Part shown: piece by piece, positions 1-7,501 of the stretch
Numbering within the stretch: the stretch's first letter is position 1
Layout: the number at the start of each line of letters is the position of its first letter
From: Kordiimonadaceae bacterium
GTDB taxonomy: Bacteria > Pseudomonadota > Alphaproteobacteria > Sphingomonadales > Kordiimonadaceae
Reading direction: 5' to 3'
DNA length: 64,000 bases
Assembly (NCBI GenBank): GCA_017640725.1
Contig: JAEPQB010000001.1
Span: forward strand, 1,674,001 to 1,738,000
Notes under the pieces: generated by a model
Databases searched by the model: none
What the model saw: only the letters and a program-made list of their open reading frames with translations
Told to the model about the DNA's origin: nothing
Made by a program: the position numbers and the translations under genes

Positions 1-140
1 CTGTTGGCTTCTTCGGTGAAGAAGGTGACGCACCATCTGGATTGATCCCATTCGTCGACGGTGTTCACCGTGATGCGAGCGAATATTTCGATCGTTTCCC
101 ATACTTCACAACGCCAATTCCTGGCGACCGTGACGACTAA
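1..140 (+). CDS. C-terminal end of a DUF4331-family protein (partial)
   Basis: The window opens inside a gene read in the frame whose codons begin at position 3; it ends with TAA at 138-140. The 45 visible residues finish with FPYFTTPIPGDRDD. A tail of the type FPYxxTPxPG is characteristic of DUF4331 proteins, exported proteins of unknown function. The next gene starts 1-4 bases after the stop, so the two are probably co-transcribed with the HupE-like gene that follows. Only the tail is visible, so the family call rests on that motif and on the neighbourhood (DUF4331, TPR protein, HupE/UreJ). Confidence 0.6.
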   Translation, partial: VGFFGEEGDAPSGLIPFVDGVHRDASEYFDRFPYFTTPIPGDRDD

Positions 141-141
141 T

Positions 142-1341
142 ATGATGGTGACCCATCATCAAATACCGGGAAAGGGAGCTGTGCGCTCCCTTTCCTGCGC
201 GATTGTCGCCGCGTCGCTGTGTTTCGGTGCAGCGGCACAGGAGCAGCCTTTGCCTGCAGACACCGCGCCTATTATCATGAGTGCCGCGTCGCAAGACCCT
301 GAGCTTGTTCAATTGAGGAAGGCGCAAGCCTACCTGAAATCGCGTCCAGATGACCTGCGCATGACGGTGCTGACAGCGCAGAGGTTTATCGCAAAAGGCA
401 AACGAGAGAACCAACCCCGTTTTCTCGGTATGGCGGAAGCATTGATCGAAAACTGGCTCTCTAAGTATGAGACCCATCCGGCAATACTGCTTGCCAAAGC
501 CGACATTTTGCAATTTAGGCACCAATTTTCGCAAGCCATCACAATTCTTGAGGGCATCGCAAATGCTGGTGTTGAAGGGGCTGCAGCTTTGCTGATGCGC
601 GCCAACCTCCATCAGCTGAAAGGTGATTATGACCAGGCAGAGGGCGCCTGCAGTCAGTTAGCAAGAGAGCTAAAGTTTATGGCAGATATCTGTGAGTTTC
701 ACCTCCAGTCGCTGCAGGGTGAGGTCGAGCCGATGCAGTTGAAGCTGGAGGCTTTGATTGCCCGGCTAGAACTGCCAGGGGAGATAAGAGCATGGGCAAC
801 CGGAAAACTGGCCGACATGTCCAGTCGTCGCGGCCAGCCCCTCGAAGCATTGGAGTATCTGGAGGGGCTAGCACCCGAGCAGGCGTCGGCGGCCCTCAAG
901 TCCCAGATGATGGATCTTTTGCTATTATTGGAACGGCCCAGTGCAGTGCTGCAGATGATTGCGGCAGACGACAACTCCGAAGGTCTTCAACTCAGACGAT
1001 TGCGCGCCCTCAAGATGACAGGCGAAAATTGGCGCGGTCCCATCTCATATCTGGTGCTTAGCAGGATTTCTCCGAAAGTTGCGGGCGATGCGAACCCTCA
1101 CGCCAGAGAGCTGGCTTATTTTCATCATTATCTAACAAACGACGTTGAGGCTGCCTATCTGGCTGCGCGTGAAAACTGGGACCTGCAACGAGAACCAATT
1201 GACATCCGGTTGCTGTTCGAAACAGCGCACCGGGCCGGCAAACTGGAAGATGTTGCCGACGCAATCGAATGGATCAGCCAAAACAAGTATCAGGACGTGT
1301 ATCTGGCGTCTTTCCTTCAAACTCAAAACAGTGAGCAGTAA
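142..1341 (+). CDS. Exported tetratricopeptide-repeat protein
   Basis: A 399-residue protein. The start at 142 (or the adjacent ATG at 145) lies right after the preceding stop; upstream in-frame starts would overlap the DUF4331 gene. The N-terminus has a basic stretch, then a hydrophobic run (SCAIVAASLCFGAAAQ) that looks like a signal peptide cleaved near residue 33, so the protein is probably periplasmic. The rest is helical with degenerate TPR-like units (for example ALLMRANLHQLKGDYDQAEG). It has no catalytic motif. The HupE-like gene follows after 10 bases, and the position suggests a structural or assembly partner of the DUF4331 and HupE-like proteins. Confidence 0.75.
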   Translation: MMVTHHQIPGKGAVRSLSCAIVAASLCFGAAAQEQPLPADTAPIIMSAASQDPELVQLRKAQAYLKSRPDDLRMTVLTAQRFIAKGKRENQPRFLGMAEALIENWLSKYETHPAILLAKADILQFRHQFSQAITILEGIANAGVEGAAALLMRANLHQLKGDYDQAEGACSQLARELKFMADICEFHLQSLQGEVEPMQLKLEALIARLELPGEIRAWATGKLADMSSRRGQPLEALEYLEGLAPEQASAALKSQMMDLLLLLERPSAVLQMIAADDNSEGLQLRRLRALKMTGENWRGPISYLVLSRISPKVAGDANPHARELAYFHHYLTNDVEAAYLAARENWDLQREPIDIRLLFETAHRAGKLEDVADAIEWISQNKYQDVYLASFLQTQNSEQ

Positions 1342-1351
1342 GGAAAACATC

Positions 1352-2461
1352 ATGCGTCCAGTGCTATATGTGTTGTGCTTAGCAGCCTCCTTGTTTGTCA
1401 CACTCACTACATGGGCTCATGAGGCCAATGACGCCCGTATGGAGGTCGAGATTTCCGGGCAAAAAGTCCACCTCAATTGGGGGGTCTCGCTGGCGGATCT
1501 GGATGTGTTGATGGATCTGGACAATGACCGGGACGGGAATATCAGCCGAAGCGACATTGATGCATCGCGTTTGAAAATCGAGTCTGCGATGTTGTCGAAA
1601 CTGCGGATCAGCTCGGGTGAGCAATCCTGCACCATGGGTCCGTCAAACCTGTCACTTGATACATCGGGTGCACTACCTTACCTGTACCTAGACACTGAAG
1701 GGCGCTGTGAATGGGCCATCAAACGGCTTTCAATTTCGTATGATTTTCTGTTTGACCTTGACTACTCTCACCAGGCAATTGTGCAGGTCAGAAAAGGCGA
1801 AAATGTTTCCTCTCAGGTAGCCAGTCAGGGCGACAGAAACCTTGAATTTCGGCTTGGCCAATCAACAGATCTATTGGCTACGCTAAAAACATTTTTTGTT
1901 TCGGGTCTGCTGCATATTGTTGAAGGCTATGACCATATCGCGTTCCTTTTGGTGCTGACTTTCTCAGTATTGGTCTTTGCCAATAAAGAGGGAAGCCCTT
2001 TCCGCACTAAAACCTGGCAGATCGCCCTTTTGCTTACTGGTTTCACTATCGCACACGCTATTTCCATCATCTTGGCGCAACTGGATTTATTGCGGGTGCC
2101 AAGCCAACTGGTCGAAAGCTTCATTGCGCTGAGCATTGTTATTGCGGCGATTGATGTTTGGAAGCCATTTATGGGCAAGATTAAATGGTATGCGGTTTTT
2201 GTTTTTGGTCTGATCCATGGCCTTGGGTTCGCCAGTTCTTTAGGCAGTGTCGGTCTTGATGGCAGTGGTTTTATTGTCGCCCTGTTTGGGTTCAACTTTG
2301 GCATAGAGCTTGGTCAGGTTGCCATAGCTGCAGCGATTGTTGCGCTGGATCAGCGTCTTCAACATTACTCTAAGCCTCGTCACTATCTGACTATGGGCTG
2401 CGTAACGATCTCAGGGGTAATCGGACTTTATTGGTTTGTGGTTCGAGCATTTGGCTTTTGA
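1352..2461 (+). CDS. HupE/UreJ-family membrane protein with exported N-terminal domain
   Basis: A 369-residue protein. The ATG at 1352 follows AGGAAAA and begins a signal peptide ending near WAHEA (residue 23). Residues 24-170 form an extracytoplasmic domain with an EF-hand-like loop, DLDNDRDGNISRSD, near residues 55-68, suggesting calcium binding. From about residue 175 there are six or seven membrane helices carrying the HupE/UreJ signatures HIVEGYDHIAFLL, FGLIHGLGFA and FNFGIELGQ. Family members are thought to move nickel or cobalt, but this large-domain subgroup has no proven substrate. It is third in the run after DUF4331 and the TPR protein, and no hydrogenase or urease gene is nearby, so metal transport is uncertain. 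Confidence 0.82.
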   Translation: MRPVLYVLCLAASLFVTLTTWAHEANDARMEVEISGQKVHLNWGVSLADLDVLMDLDNDRDGNISRSDIDASRLKIESAMLSKLRISSGEQSCTMGPSNLSLDTSGALPYLYLDTEGRCEWAIKRLSISYDFLFDLDYSHQAIVQVRKGENVSSQVASQGDRNLEFRLGQSTDLLATLKTFFVSGLLHIVEGYDHIAFLLVLTFSVLVFANKEGSPFRTKTWQIALLLTGFTIAHAISIILAQLDLLRVPSQLVESFIALSIVIAAIDVWKPFMGKIKWYAVFVFGLIHGLGFASSLGSVGLDGSGFIVALFGFNFGIELGQVAIAAAIVALDQRLQHYSKPRHYLTMGCVTISGVIGLYWFVVRAFGF

Positions 2462-2554
2462 TCAGTCGCTGACAAAAAAAATTCCTGTCGTGCATCTAAA
2501 AAAAAAGTTGGGGCGTAATCGTTCGCATTGGGGAAACCTAGAGAGGAACGAGGC

Positions 2555-3199
2555 ATGTCTTTTAGCCATACAGCAGAAGACCATGAGCATGAAAATGGCG
2601 CACAAATTATTGAGCTGTCAGATCGACATGAGCAGCCATTGCCGTCTGCTGCAGATAAGCAATTGCTTATGGCAAACTATATGCAAAGTGTCGCTAACCA
2701 GCGCTGCAAAATAGCTTTTTCTGCTTTGTTCGCGCTGTTTGCACCCAAGGTGAAAAGATACATGCTTTCCATGGGTGCTGAAGAAGCATGTGCAGATGAA
2801 TTGACGCAAGAAACCTTTCTAACGGTATGGATGAAAGCGGTAAGTTATGACCCCAAAAAGGCCGCGGTCAGCACATGGGTTTACCGTGTTGCTAGAAACA
2901 AGTTTATCGACGTTTACCGCAAGAACCGACGCACACAATTAAATGCAATTTTATACGGCGAAGACCAAGAGCCTGCAGAAGATGCAATTTCTGCGGTAGA
3001 GCGGTCTTTAGAGTTTGGTCAAATCGCAGACGCAATTCAAACGCTGCCGACAGACCAACGGTTAGTGTTGCAGAAAATGTATATGGAGGGGCATTCGCAA
3101 GAAACTATCGCGGTGGATCTGGGAATTCCTGTAGGTACTGTTAAGTCGAGGGTTCGCCTTGCTTACAATAAGATCAGGAATCAATTAACGGTCGACTAA
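2555..3199 (+). CDS. ECF RNA polymerase sigma factor (RpoE-like)
   Basis: A 214-residue sigma-70 family protein. I chose ATG 2555 because it follows GAGAGGAACGAGG; a TTG at 2528 is less likely. Region 2 is visible in ELTQETFLTVWMKAVSYDPKKAAVSTWVYRVARNKFIDVYRK and region 4 in LPTDQRLVLQKMYMEG followed by the helix-turn-helix IAVDLGIPVGTVKSRVRLAYNK. About 50 N-terminal residues are polar and unlike a core ECF sigma. No anti-sigma gene follows directly. The ChrR-like gene at 5085 is the likeliest partner because ChrR controls this class of RpoE, but the two are separated by three genes. Confidence 0.88.
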   Translation: MSFSHTAEDHEHENGAQIIELSDRHEQPLPSAADKQLLMANYMQSVANQRCKIAFSALFALFAPKVKRYMLSMGAEEACADELTQETFLTVWMKAVSYDPKKAAVSTWVYRVARNKFIDVYRKNRRTQLNAILYGEDQEPAEDAISAVERSLEFGQIADAIQTLPTDQRLVLQKMYMEGHSQETIAVDLGIPVGTVKSRVRLAYNKIRNQLTVD

Positions 3200-3308
3200 A
3201 TCTGAGCAGCGGGTGTAGTCTTTGTCGGAGCAAAACCACTTTAGCTAAACAACCATTCACTGGCAGTGGTGCATACACACAGCCAAAAAAGATAGTGCGA
3301 AAGCCGAC

Positions 3309-3836
3309 ATGAATTTGGAGCAACTCCTTGAACAGGTGTCTCGTGGTGACGAAGACGCCTTTCGACGCCTTTATGACGAGACGAGTGGTAAAATACACGC
3401 AATAGCTTTGATGATGCTAAAAAGTGGAGAATCCGCAGAAGAGGTGGTTCAGGAAACATACATAAAGATCTGGAGACAAGCACCCAGCTATGACGCGAAC
3501 AAGGGTACGGCAATGGCTTGGATGACAACCATTGTACGGCGACAGGCAATCGATCGAATTCGCAGCATTCAACGTCAGGGCAAAACGGAAGGCGCTTTGT
3601 CACAACAGGCCGAGTTGATGGTCAATGATATTGTCAATTCAAAAACCGACTTAGATCACCATATATGGTCCTGCATAAGCAGATTAACTGCTGAGCGAGC
3701 AACTCTCATCCTTTTGGCGTTTTTTGCTGGTTACACCCATGAAGAGCTGGCGCAAAACACCAATAAGCCGCTTGGGACCGTTAAGAGCAGTATCCGACGA
3801 GGACTAATGTCACTGAAAGAGTGCTTGGAAATTTAA
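3309..3836 (+). CDS. ECF sigma factor, paired with a cupin anti-sigma factor
   Basis: A 175-residue compact ECF sigma factor. Region 2: ESAEEVVQETYIKIWRQAPSYDANKGTAMAWMTTIVRRQAIDRIR; region 4: RLTAERATLILLAFFAGYTHEELAQNT followed by PLGTVKSSIRRGLMSLKECL. The next gene begins one base after the stop, which implies translational coupling and marks that gene as its regulator. The AMAWM/GTVKSSIRR signatures resemble sigma factors paired with RskA-type anti-sigma factors. The 109 bases upstream carry a short inverted repeat, CACTGGCAGTG, at 3258-3268. Confidence 0.9.
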   Translation: MNLEQLLEQVSRGDEDAFRRLYDETSGKIHAIALMMLKSGESAEEVVQETYIKIWRQAPSYDANKGTAMAWMTTIVRRQAIDRIRSIQRQGKTEGALSQQAELMVNDIVNSKTDLDHHIWSCISRLTAERATLILLAFFAGYTHEELAQNTNKPLGTVKSSIRRGLMSLKECLEI

Positions 3837-3837
3837 G

Positions 3838-4401
3838 TTGGACGAGAAAGAGCAAATAGCAGCAGAGTTGGCCCTTGGTCCATTGTCGGACAAAGAAACA
3901 ACTCGCTTGACTGGCTCAGATGACACGGACTTTGCTGCACTGCGAACGACTTGGGAACAATCGCTTGCCGAATTGGCGGCACCCATTAGCGCAGATGTGC
4001 CGCCCACCGGTGTATGGACGAACATTGAAAGGCGTTTAGGAGAAAACAACACTGCCCTGCCGCATGGGATTGAAGCGGTGCCGCAAGGCAAAGGTGATTG
4101 GTGGCGTTTGGCGGACGGTGTGGATGTTAAATCACTTTATGTTGACGAAGAAGAGGATACTGAATCGTTTCTTCTACGTATACAATCAGGGTATGTAGTC
4201 GAACAGCACGTCCATGAAGGCTTCACAGACGAATGTATAGTTGTCGATGGCGATATCATGGTTGGTGACGTTAAATTTGGTATCGGTGACTTCCATGTCG
4301 CCAAAAGCGGGTCAATCCACCCCCCGCTCAGTTCTGAGGGCGGTGGTATACTGTTTGTCCGCTCGAAACGAGTGACATTTGATCAGCCGCACACAGGGTG
4401 A
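3838..4401 (+). CDS. Cupin-domain anti-sigma factor (first of a tandem pair)
   Basis: A 187-residue protein with a TTG start one base after the sigma-factor stop; translation is presumably coupled. The N-terminus (IAAELALGPLSDKE) resembles the RskA-type anti-sigma N-terminus and has no His/Cys zinc motif. Residues 95-180 form a ChrR-like cupin: H124, H126, E132 and H161 are in the order and spacing of the metal ligands (EQHVHEG...DECIVVDG...GSIHPP). I infer that it holds the sigma factor encoded at 3309 and responds through its cupin metal site, perhaps to oxidants. It is closely related to the next gene. Confidence 0.82.
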   Translation: MDEKEQIAAELALGPLSDKETTRLTGSDDTDFAALRTTWEQSLAELAAPISADVPPTGVWTNIERRLGENNTALPHGIEAVPQGKGDWWRLADGVDVKSLYVDEEEDTESFLLRIQSGYVVEQHVHEGFTDECIVVDGDIMVGDVKFGIGDFHVAKSGSIHPPLSSEGGGILFVRSKRVTFDQPHTG

Positions 4402-4425
4402 CCGTTTTACAGGGTCAGTTGAAGA

Positions 4426-4980
4426 ATGAGAGACTGGAACATATTAGCTTCTGAATTCGCGCTTGGAACTCTGTCCGCAGAAGACCGAAAAGAAGCCGAG
4501 CAACTTCTGGAAAGCCAACCGGAGTTTCGGCAGGCTGTGTCCGAATGGGAAGCACAGTTGGGTTCACTCACTGAAGCCGTAGAACCAGTTTCGCCTCCTG
4601 CTTCGACCTGGGGCGGCATCCAGCGACGCCTGGGCAAGCAGAACACAGGCCTGCCGCGTGGGATTGAGGCCGTATATGCCAACGAAGGTGAGTGGCGCCC
4701 GGTCAATGAAAAAGTGTATCTGAAAAGCTTGTTTGTCGATCCGGAACAAGGCTCGGAGTCTTATCTCCTTAAGTTCATGCCTGGCGGCGCTATCGAAGAA
4801 CATTCGCACGGTGAGTGGAATGACGAGTGTATCATTATCGACGGTGAGATCGCCGTTGGCGGCGTTCCGATGATGACGGGCGATTTTCATGTGGCCACAA
4901 AAGGTGCCACGCATCCGAGACTGTTTTCTGAAACGGGCGGTACTTTGTTTGTCCGGTCGCGCCAGTTGACAGGCCTGTAA
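4426..4980 (+). CDS. Cupin-domain anti-sigma factor (second of a tandem pair)
   Basis: A 184-residue paralogue of the preceding protein, starting 24 bases after it. The N-terminus ILASEFALGTLSAEDR is the RskA-like sigma-binding segment. The linker RRLGKQNTGLPRGIEAV is nearly the same in both copies. The cupin keeps H126, H128, E134 and H163. The pair looks like a local gene duplication within one operon. Either both copies bind the sigma factor encoded at 3309, or each controls a different one of the two sigma factors here. No zinc-binding anti-sigma domain is present. Confidence 0.82.
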   Translation: MRDWNILASEFALGTLSAEDRKEAEQLLESQPEFRQAVSEWEAQLGSLTEAVEPVSPPASTWGGIQRRLGKQNTGLPRGIEAVYANEGEWRPVNEKVYLKSLFVDPEQGSESYLLKFMPGGAIEEHSHGEWNDECIIIDGEIAVGGVPMMTGDFHVATKGATHPRLFSETGGTLFVRSRQLTGL

Positions 4981-5025
4981 TTTTTTCAAGCAATTTCAAT
5001 TTCTTGTGACCCTCGTGGGATTTAT

Positions 5026-5047
5026 TTACGTAAGGTTAATTACGTAG
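5026..5047 (+). promoter_or_regulatory. Tandem TTACGTAA boxes upstream of the chrR-like gene
   Basis: A perfect 8-base palindrome TTACGTAA lies at 5026-5033, with a 7/8 match (TTACGTAG) at 5040-5047, 14 bases on, in the AT-rich leader of the ChrR-like gene (start 5085). The same TTTACGTAA stands about 40 bases upstream of the DUF3034 gene on the other strand (7232-7240). It could be a regulator site or part of a promoter recognised by one of the nearby sigma factors. Function is unproven. Confidence 0.4.
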
Positions 5048-5084
5048 ATAACTTGCCTTTACCGTATGGTTTCCCAGGAAAATA

Positions 5085-5759
5085 ATGAACGCCTCACGTA
5101 ACTTTGTTGAAGACCATTGGCTCGGTGCTTATGCGGCCGGCCAACTGCCTGTCGGGTTGTCGCTGATGATCGCAGCGCACATTGACATGTGTCCTGAATT
5201 GACCACCAAGCTGCATAGTTTTGAAACTGTGGGCGCTGCGTTACTCGAGGATTTCGAAGACGCTCCGCAAATCAGTTACGACATGCTGACGGAACTTCTC
5301 AATCGCATCGAAGAGCAAGAGATGAGTTTTCCGAACCTACGCGATGTAGACCCAAAACCTGATGCGGCGAAACAGGACCTCTTTCCTGATCCTATCAAGA
5401 GATTTTTGGGGCATGGATTTGAGCAGGCCCGCTGGCGGTTTGCGGGTCCCGGCTCCGTTATCAGTCACCTTTGGCAAGATGAAGACAATGGGCGTCTCTG
5501 GATGTTCCGCAGCAAAGGCGGCACCGTGACGCCTGTGCATTCCCACAGCGGTATCGAATGGACGCTTATCCTTCAAGGTGGATACAGCACAAAAGAGGGT
5601 AGTTTCCGTGAAGGGGATCTTCACCAGGTTGACGAAACCGACGAACATCAGCCAATCATGGACAAAGGCGAAGACTGCGTGTGCCTGGTGTTTACCGAAG
5701 GCCCAACAATCTACTCGGAGTTTCTTCCTAAGATAATGCAGAAGTACACGGGCATATGA
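5085..5759 (+). CDS. chrR: ChrR-family anti-sigma factor with cupin sensor domain
   Basis: A 224-residue protein of ChrR length and layout. The N-terminal anti-sigma domain (DHWLGAYAAGQLPVGLSLMIAAH) has H11, H32 and C36, matching His6, His31 and Cys35 of the Rhodobacter ChrR zinc site. The fourth ligand position (Cys38 in ChrR) is L39 here, in CPEL instead of CPEC. The C-terminal cupin has H152, H154, E158 and H188 (TPVHSHSGIEWT...DEHQP). ChrR holds RpoE inactive and releases it upon singlet oxygen or organic peroxide stress. Here it probably pairs with the sigma factor at 2555, but it sits 105 bases after the preceding gene and may have its own promoter. Confidence 0.85.
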   Translation: MNASRNFVEDHWLGAYAAGQLPVGLSLMIAAHIDMCPELTTKLHSFETVGAALLEDFEDAPQISYDMLTELLNRIEEQEMSFPNLRDVDPKPDAAKQDLFPDPIKRFLGHGFEQARWRFAGPGSVISHLWQDEDNGRLWMFRSKGGTVTPVHSHSGIEWTLILQGGYSTKEGSFREGDLHQVDETDEHQPIMDKGEDCVCLVFTEGPTIYSEFLPKIMQKYTGI

Positions 5760-5762
5760 AGA

Positions 5763-5797
5763 TGCCCTGCTCAATGCAAAACGACTGGCTCAGGGCA
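5763..5797 (+). terminator. Possible hairpin after the chrR-like gene
   Basis: TGCCCTG (5763-5769) can pair with CAGGGCA (5791-5797) across a 21-base loop, starting four bases after the chrR-like stop and between convergent genes. There is no clear T-run, so this is only a weak terminator candidate. Confidence 0.25.
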
Positions 5798-5893
5798 ATA
5801 AAGAACGGCATCGCTGCTGCATAATTATTCGGTCTACCGTGGCTAGAGTCAGGTTACGGAGCGGGTGCTAAACTATAAGCCCGCTGGGCCAGC

Positions 5894-6313
5894 TCAATCT
5901 TCCACGATATCGCGGTGCATGGGTGCCAAGATGGCGATCAGCTTGTTCTGGGCCCTGTTTGGAATTTCCGCTTCGTCCATGGCGTGCTGCAGGTCTTCTA
6001 CCAGAACATTAAAGTCTTTTGTGGTGATGCCCATTGGTTTGTGCAGCCGGTCCATTAGGGCACCGGTGTACTTGCACGGGCCGCCAGATAGCTCACAGAT
6101 TTGTTCAGCAAGCTTGTCCTTAACGCGTGACAGAATGGAGCGCTCGAAGAAGTGCCCAATTTCTGGGTTGCTCGCCGACAAATCCACTGTCCGGTCGACA
6201 AATTTTTGTATCCCTTCCATGCCGCCCAACTGATCAAACAAACTTTCAGCTTTGACGCTCGGTGACATGGCCAGCAAGCCAACAGTGATTGTCATCAGTG
6301 TCACAAAATTCAT
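5894..6313 (-). CDS. Exported truncated haemoglobin (group I type)
   Basis: A 139-residue protein with an N-terminal hydrophobic signal (MNFVTLMTITVGLLAMSPSVKA) before the globin start SLFDQLGGMEGIQKFVDR. The group I truncated-globin pattern is present: GGPCKYTG, then LHKPMGITTKDFNVLVEDL, which carries the proximal histidine. Group I members bind O2 or NO. The signal peptide points to a periplasmic location, which is less usual for this family. It starts two bases after the DUF3034 stop, so the two form an operon. It may be a heme-based gas-binding or NO-detoxifying protein at the envelope. Confidence 0.85.
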   Translation of the reverse strand: MNFVTLMTITVGLLAMSPSVKAESLFDQLGGMEGIQKFVDRTVDLSASNPEIGHFFERSILSRVKDKLAEQICELSGGPCKYTGALMDRLHKPMGITTKDFNVLVEDLQHAMDEAEIPNRAQNKLIAILAPMHRDIVED

Positions 6314-6315
6314 GA

Positions 6316-7197
6316 TTAGAATCCAATTTGAAGAGAGAGGTAAAGGCCTTGTTGACCGCCCTGAAGTGCAATGTCACCGAGGTCAACATATCCGGCAGCA
6401 AGCGAGGCATTCTTGTTGAAAAAGTAGGCAACATAGGCAGCCCAGGCATTTTCTTCTTCTGCAAAAGCTAGGTTATCGGGTTTTGTGCGAAAGTCGGCTG
6501 CCAAGACCCATTTGCGGTCCAACAAGTAGGCAGCTGAATATTCCATCTGAAGGCTTCGGCTCTTGCCCGCGCCGCCATGGCCCAACAGTCCAAACTGGTT
6601 GGCGTTTGTTAGCCGAGCGGTGGCGTTGAGTAACAAGCTTTCAGAAAGCAAAATCTTGGTGGCGGTGATGTGATAGTCAGTTCCGCTATCGTCAGCCGCG
6701 CCGACAGCGCTTAATATGGTTTCTTTGGATGCATTTTTGTGTTGCACACCAACAGCTACCTGAGGAAGCCAGGTATCTTGGCCATACACGGCATCACCAA
6801 ACAGTCGCAGTTTTGCACCCCAAATTTGTTGAGAAAATTCGAAGTCATTGCCAAGCCCCAGTCGACCGCCGGCTGTGCCCGTATCAAACCATTGCTCGGA
6901 ATATGAAATCTCAAAGCGGTCATAAAAGCCAACCGCGGCCCCTGCGCTTCTCAGGGTGAAGTCGTTGGTGGCAACAAGAGTTCCATGCGTGTTGGCACCG
7001 ATCCCGTCTTCGGTGCCGTAACCGGTAATAAGAGCCCAGGTTGTCAACCCACCACCACCGGCACCCTCAACTTGAGATGCCCCACCGGTGACCAGGAGTT
7101 TGCCGCTTTGAAAGGGGGAGTCCGCATGCGAAGAGGTGCCTGCCAGGGCGATGCTTGTCATAAATGCAAAGCTGCTAAGGGTGACAGGATACCTCAT
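6316..7197 (-). CDS. DUF3034-family outer-membrane-like protein
   Basis: A 293-residue protein with a signal peptide (cleavage near SSHADSP). The opening LLVTGGASQVEGAGGGGLTTWALITGYG is the DUF3034 signature. Alternating hydrophobic segments and a C-terminal phenylalanine (YLSLQIGF) suggest an outer-membrane beta barrel. Function is unknown. It is the first gene of a two-gene operon with the exported truncated globin, and a TTACGTAA box lies about 36 bases upstream. Confidence 0.8.
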   Translation of the reverse strand: MRYPVTLSSFAFMTSIALAGTSSHADSPFQSGKLLVTGGASQVEGAGGGGLTTWALITGYGTEDGIGANTHGTLVATNDFTLRSAGAAVGFYDRFEISYSEQWFDTGTAGGRLGLGNDFEFSQQIWGAKLRLFGDAVYGQDTWLPQVAVGVQHKNASKETILSAVGAADDSGTDYHITATKILLSESLLLNATARLTNANQFGLLGHGGAGKSRSLQMEYSAAYLLDRKWVLAADFRTKPDNLAFAEEENAWAAYVAYFFNKNASLAAGYVDLGDIALQGGQQGLYLSLQIGF

Positions 7198-7501
7198 CGC
7201 GACCTAACCTCGCTGTTTACCTCGATACTAATTTACGTAAACGAAGTGAAAAGGGGTGCGGAAGCGCTCGACCATTGCGCAGATGGTCCTGATATCGGTC
7301 GGTTCGAGAATTAGAGATTGCACGCAGTGGAAATCGAGCCGCTCAGGGTCTTCTCGTCAAAGATGCCGGCCCAACTGTACTGGTGACGGCACGCCAGCAC
7401 TTGCAATTGTTTGAGACCGATGATGGCTTTTGATCAGCCAAAGGCCTTCATCAAAATCATATGAAGAGGAACAGGCAATATCGTATTGCTGAGCCGCTTG
7501 C
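7198..7501. other. Intergenic stretch without a supported gene
   Basis: These 304 bases separate two minus-strand genes. The part nearest 7197 holds the promoter of the DUF3034 gene, including TTACGTAA at 7233-7240. The part nearest 7501 is the tail region of the secreted protein gene. An open frame crosses 7357-7746 on the minus strand, but it overlaps that gene in another frame and has no recognisable product. I saw no RNA gene or strong terminator. Confidence 0.5.
7233..7240 (-). promoter_or_regulatory. TTACGTAA box upstream of the DUF3034-globin operon
   Basis: A perfect 8-base palindrome 36-43 bases upstream of the DUF3034 start. Extended to TTTACGTAA on the coding strand, it matches the box upstream of the ChrR-like gene. 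The shared sequence suggests that the operon and the anti-sigma gene answer to the same regulator or sigma factor. Not proven. Confidence 0.35.
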
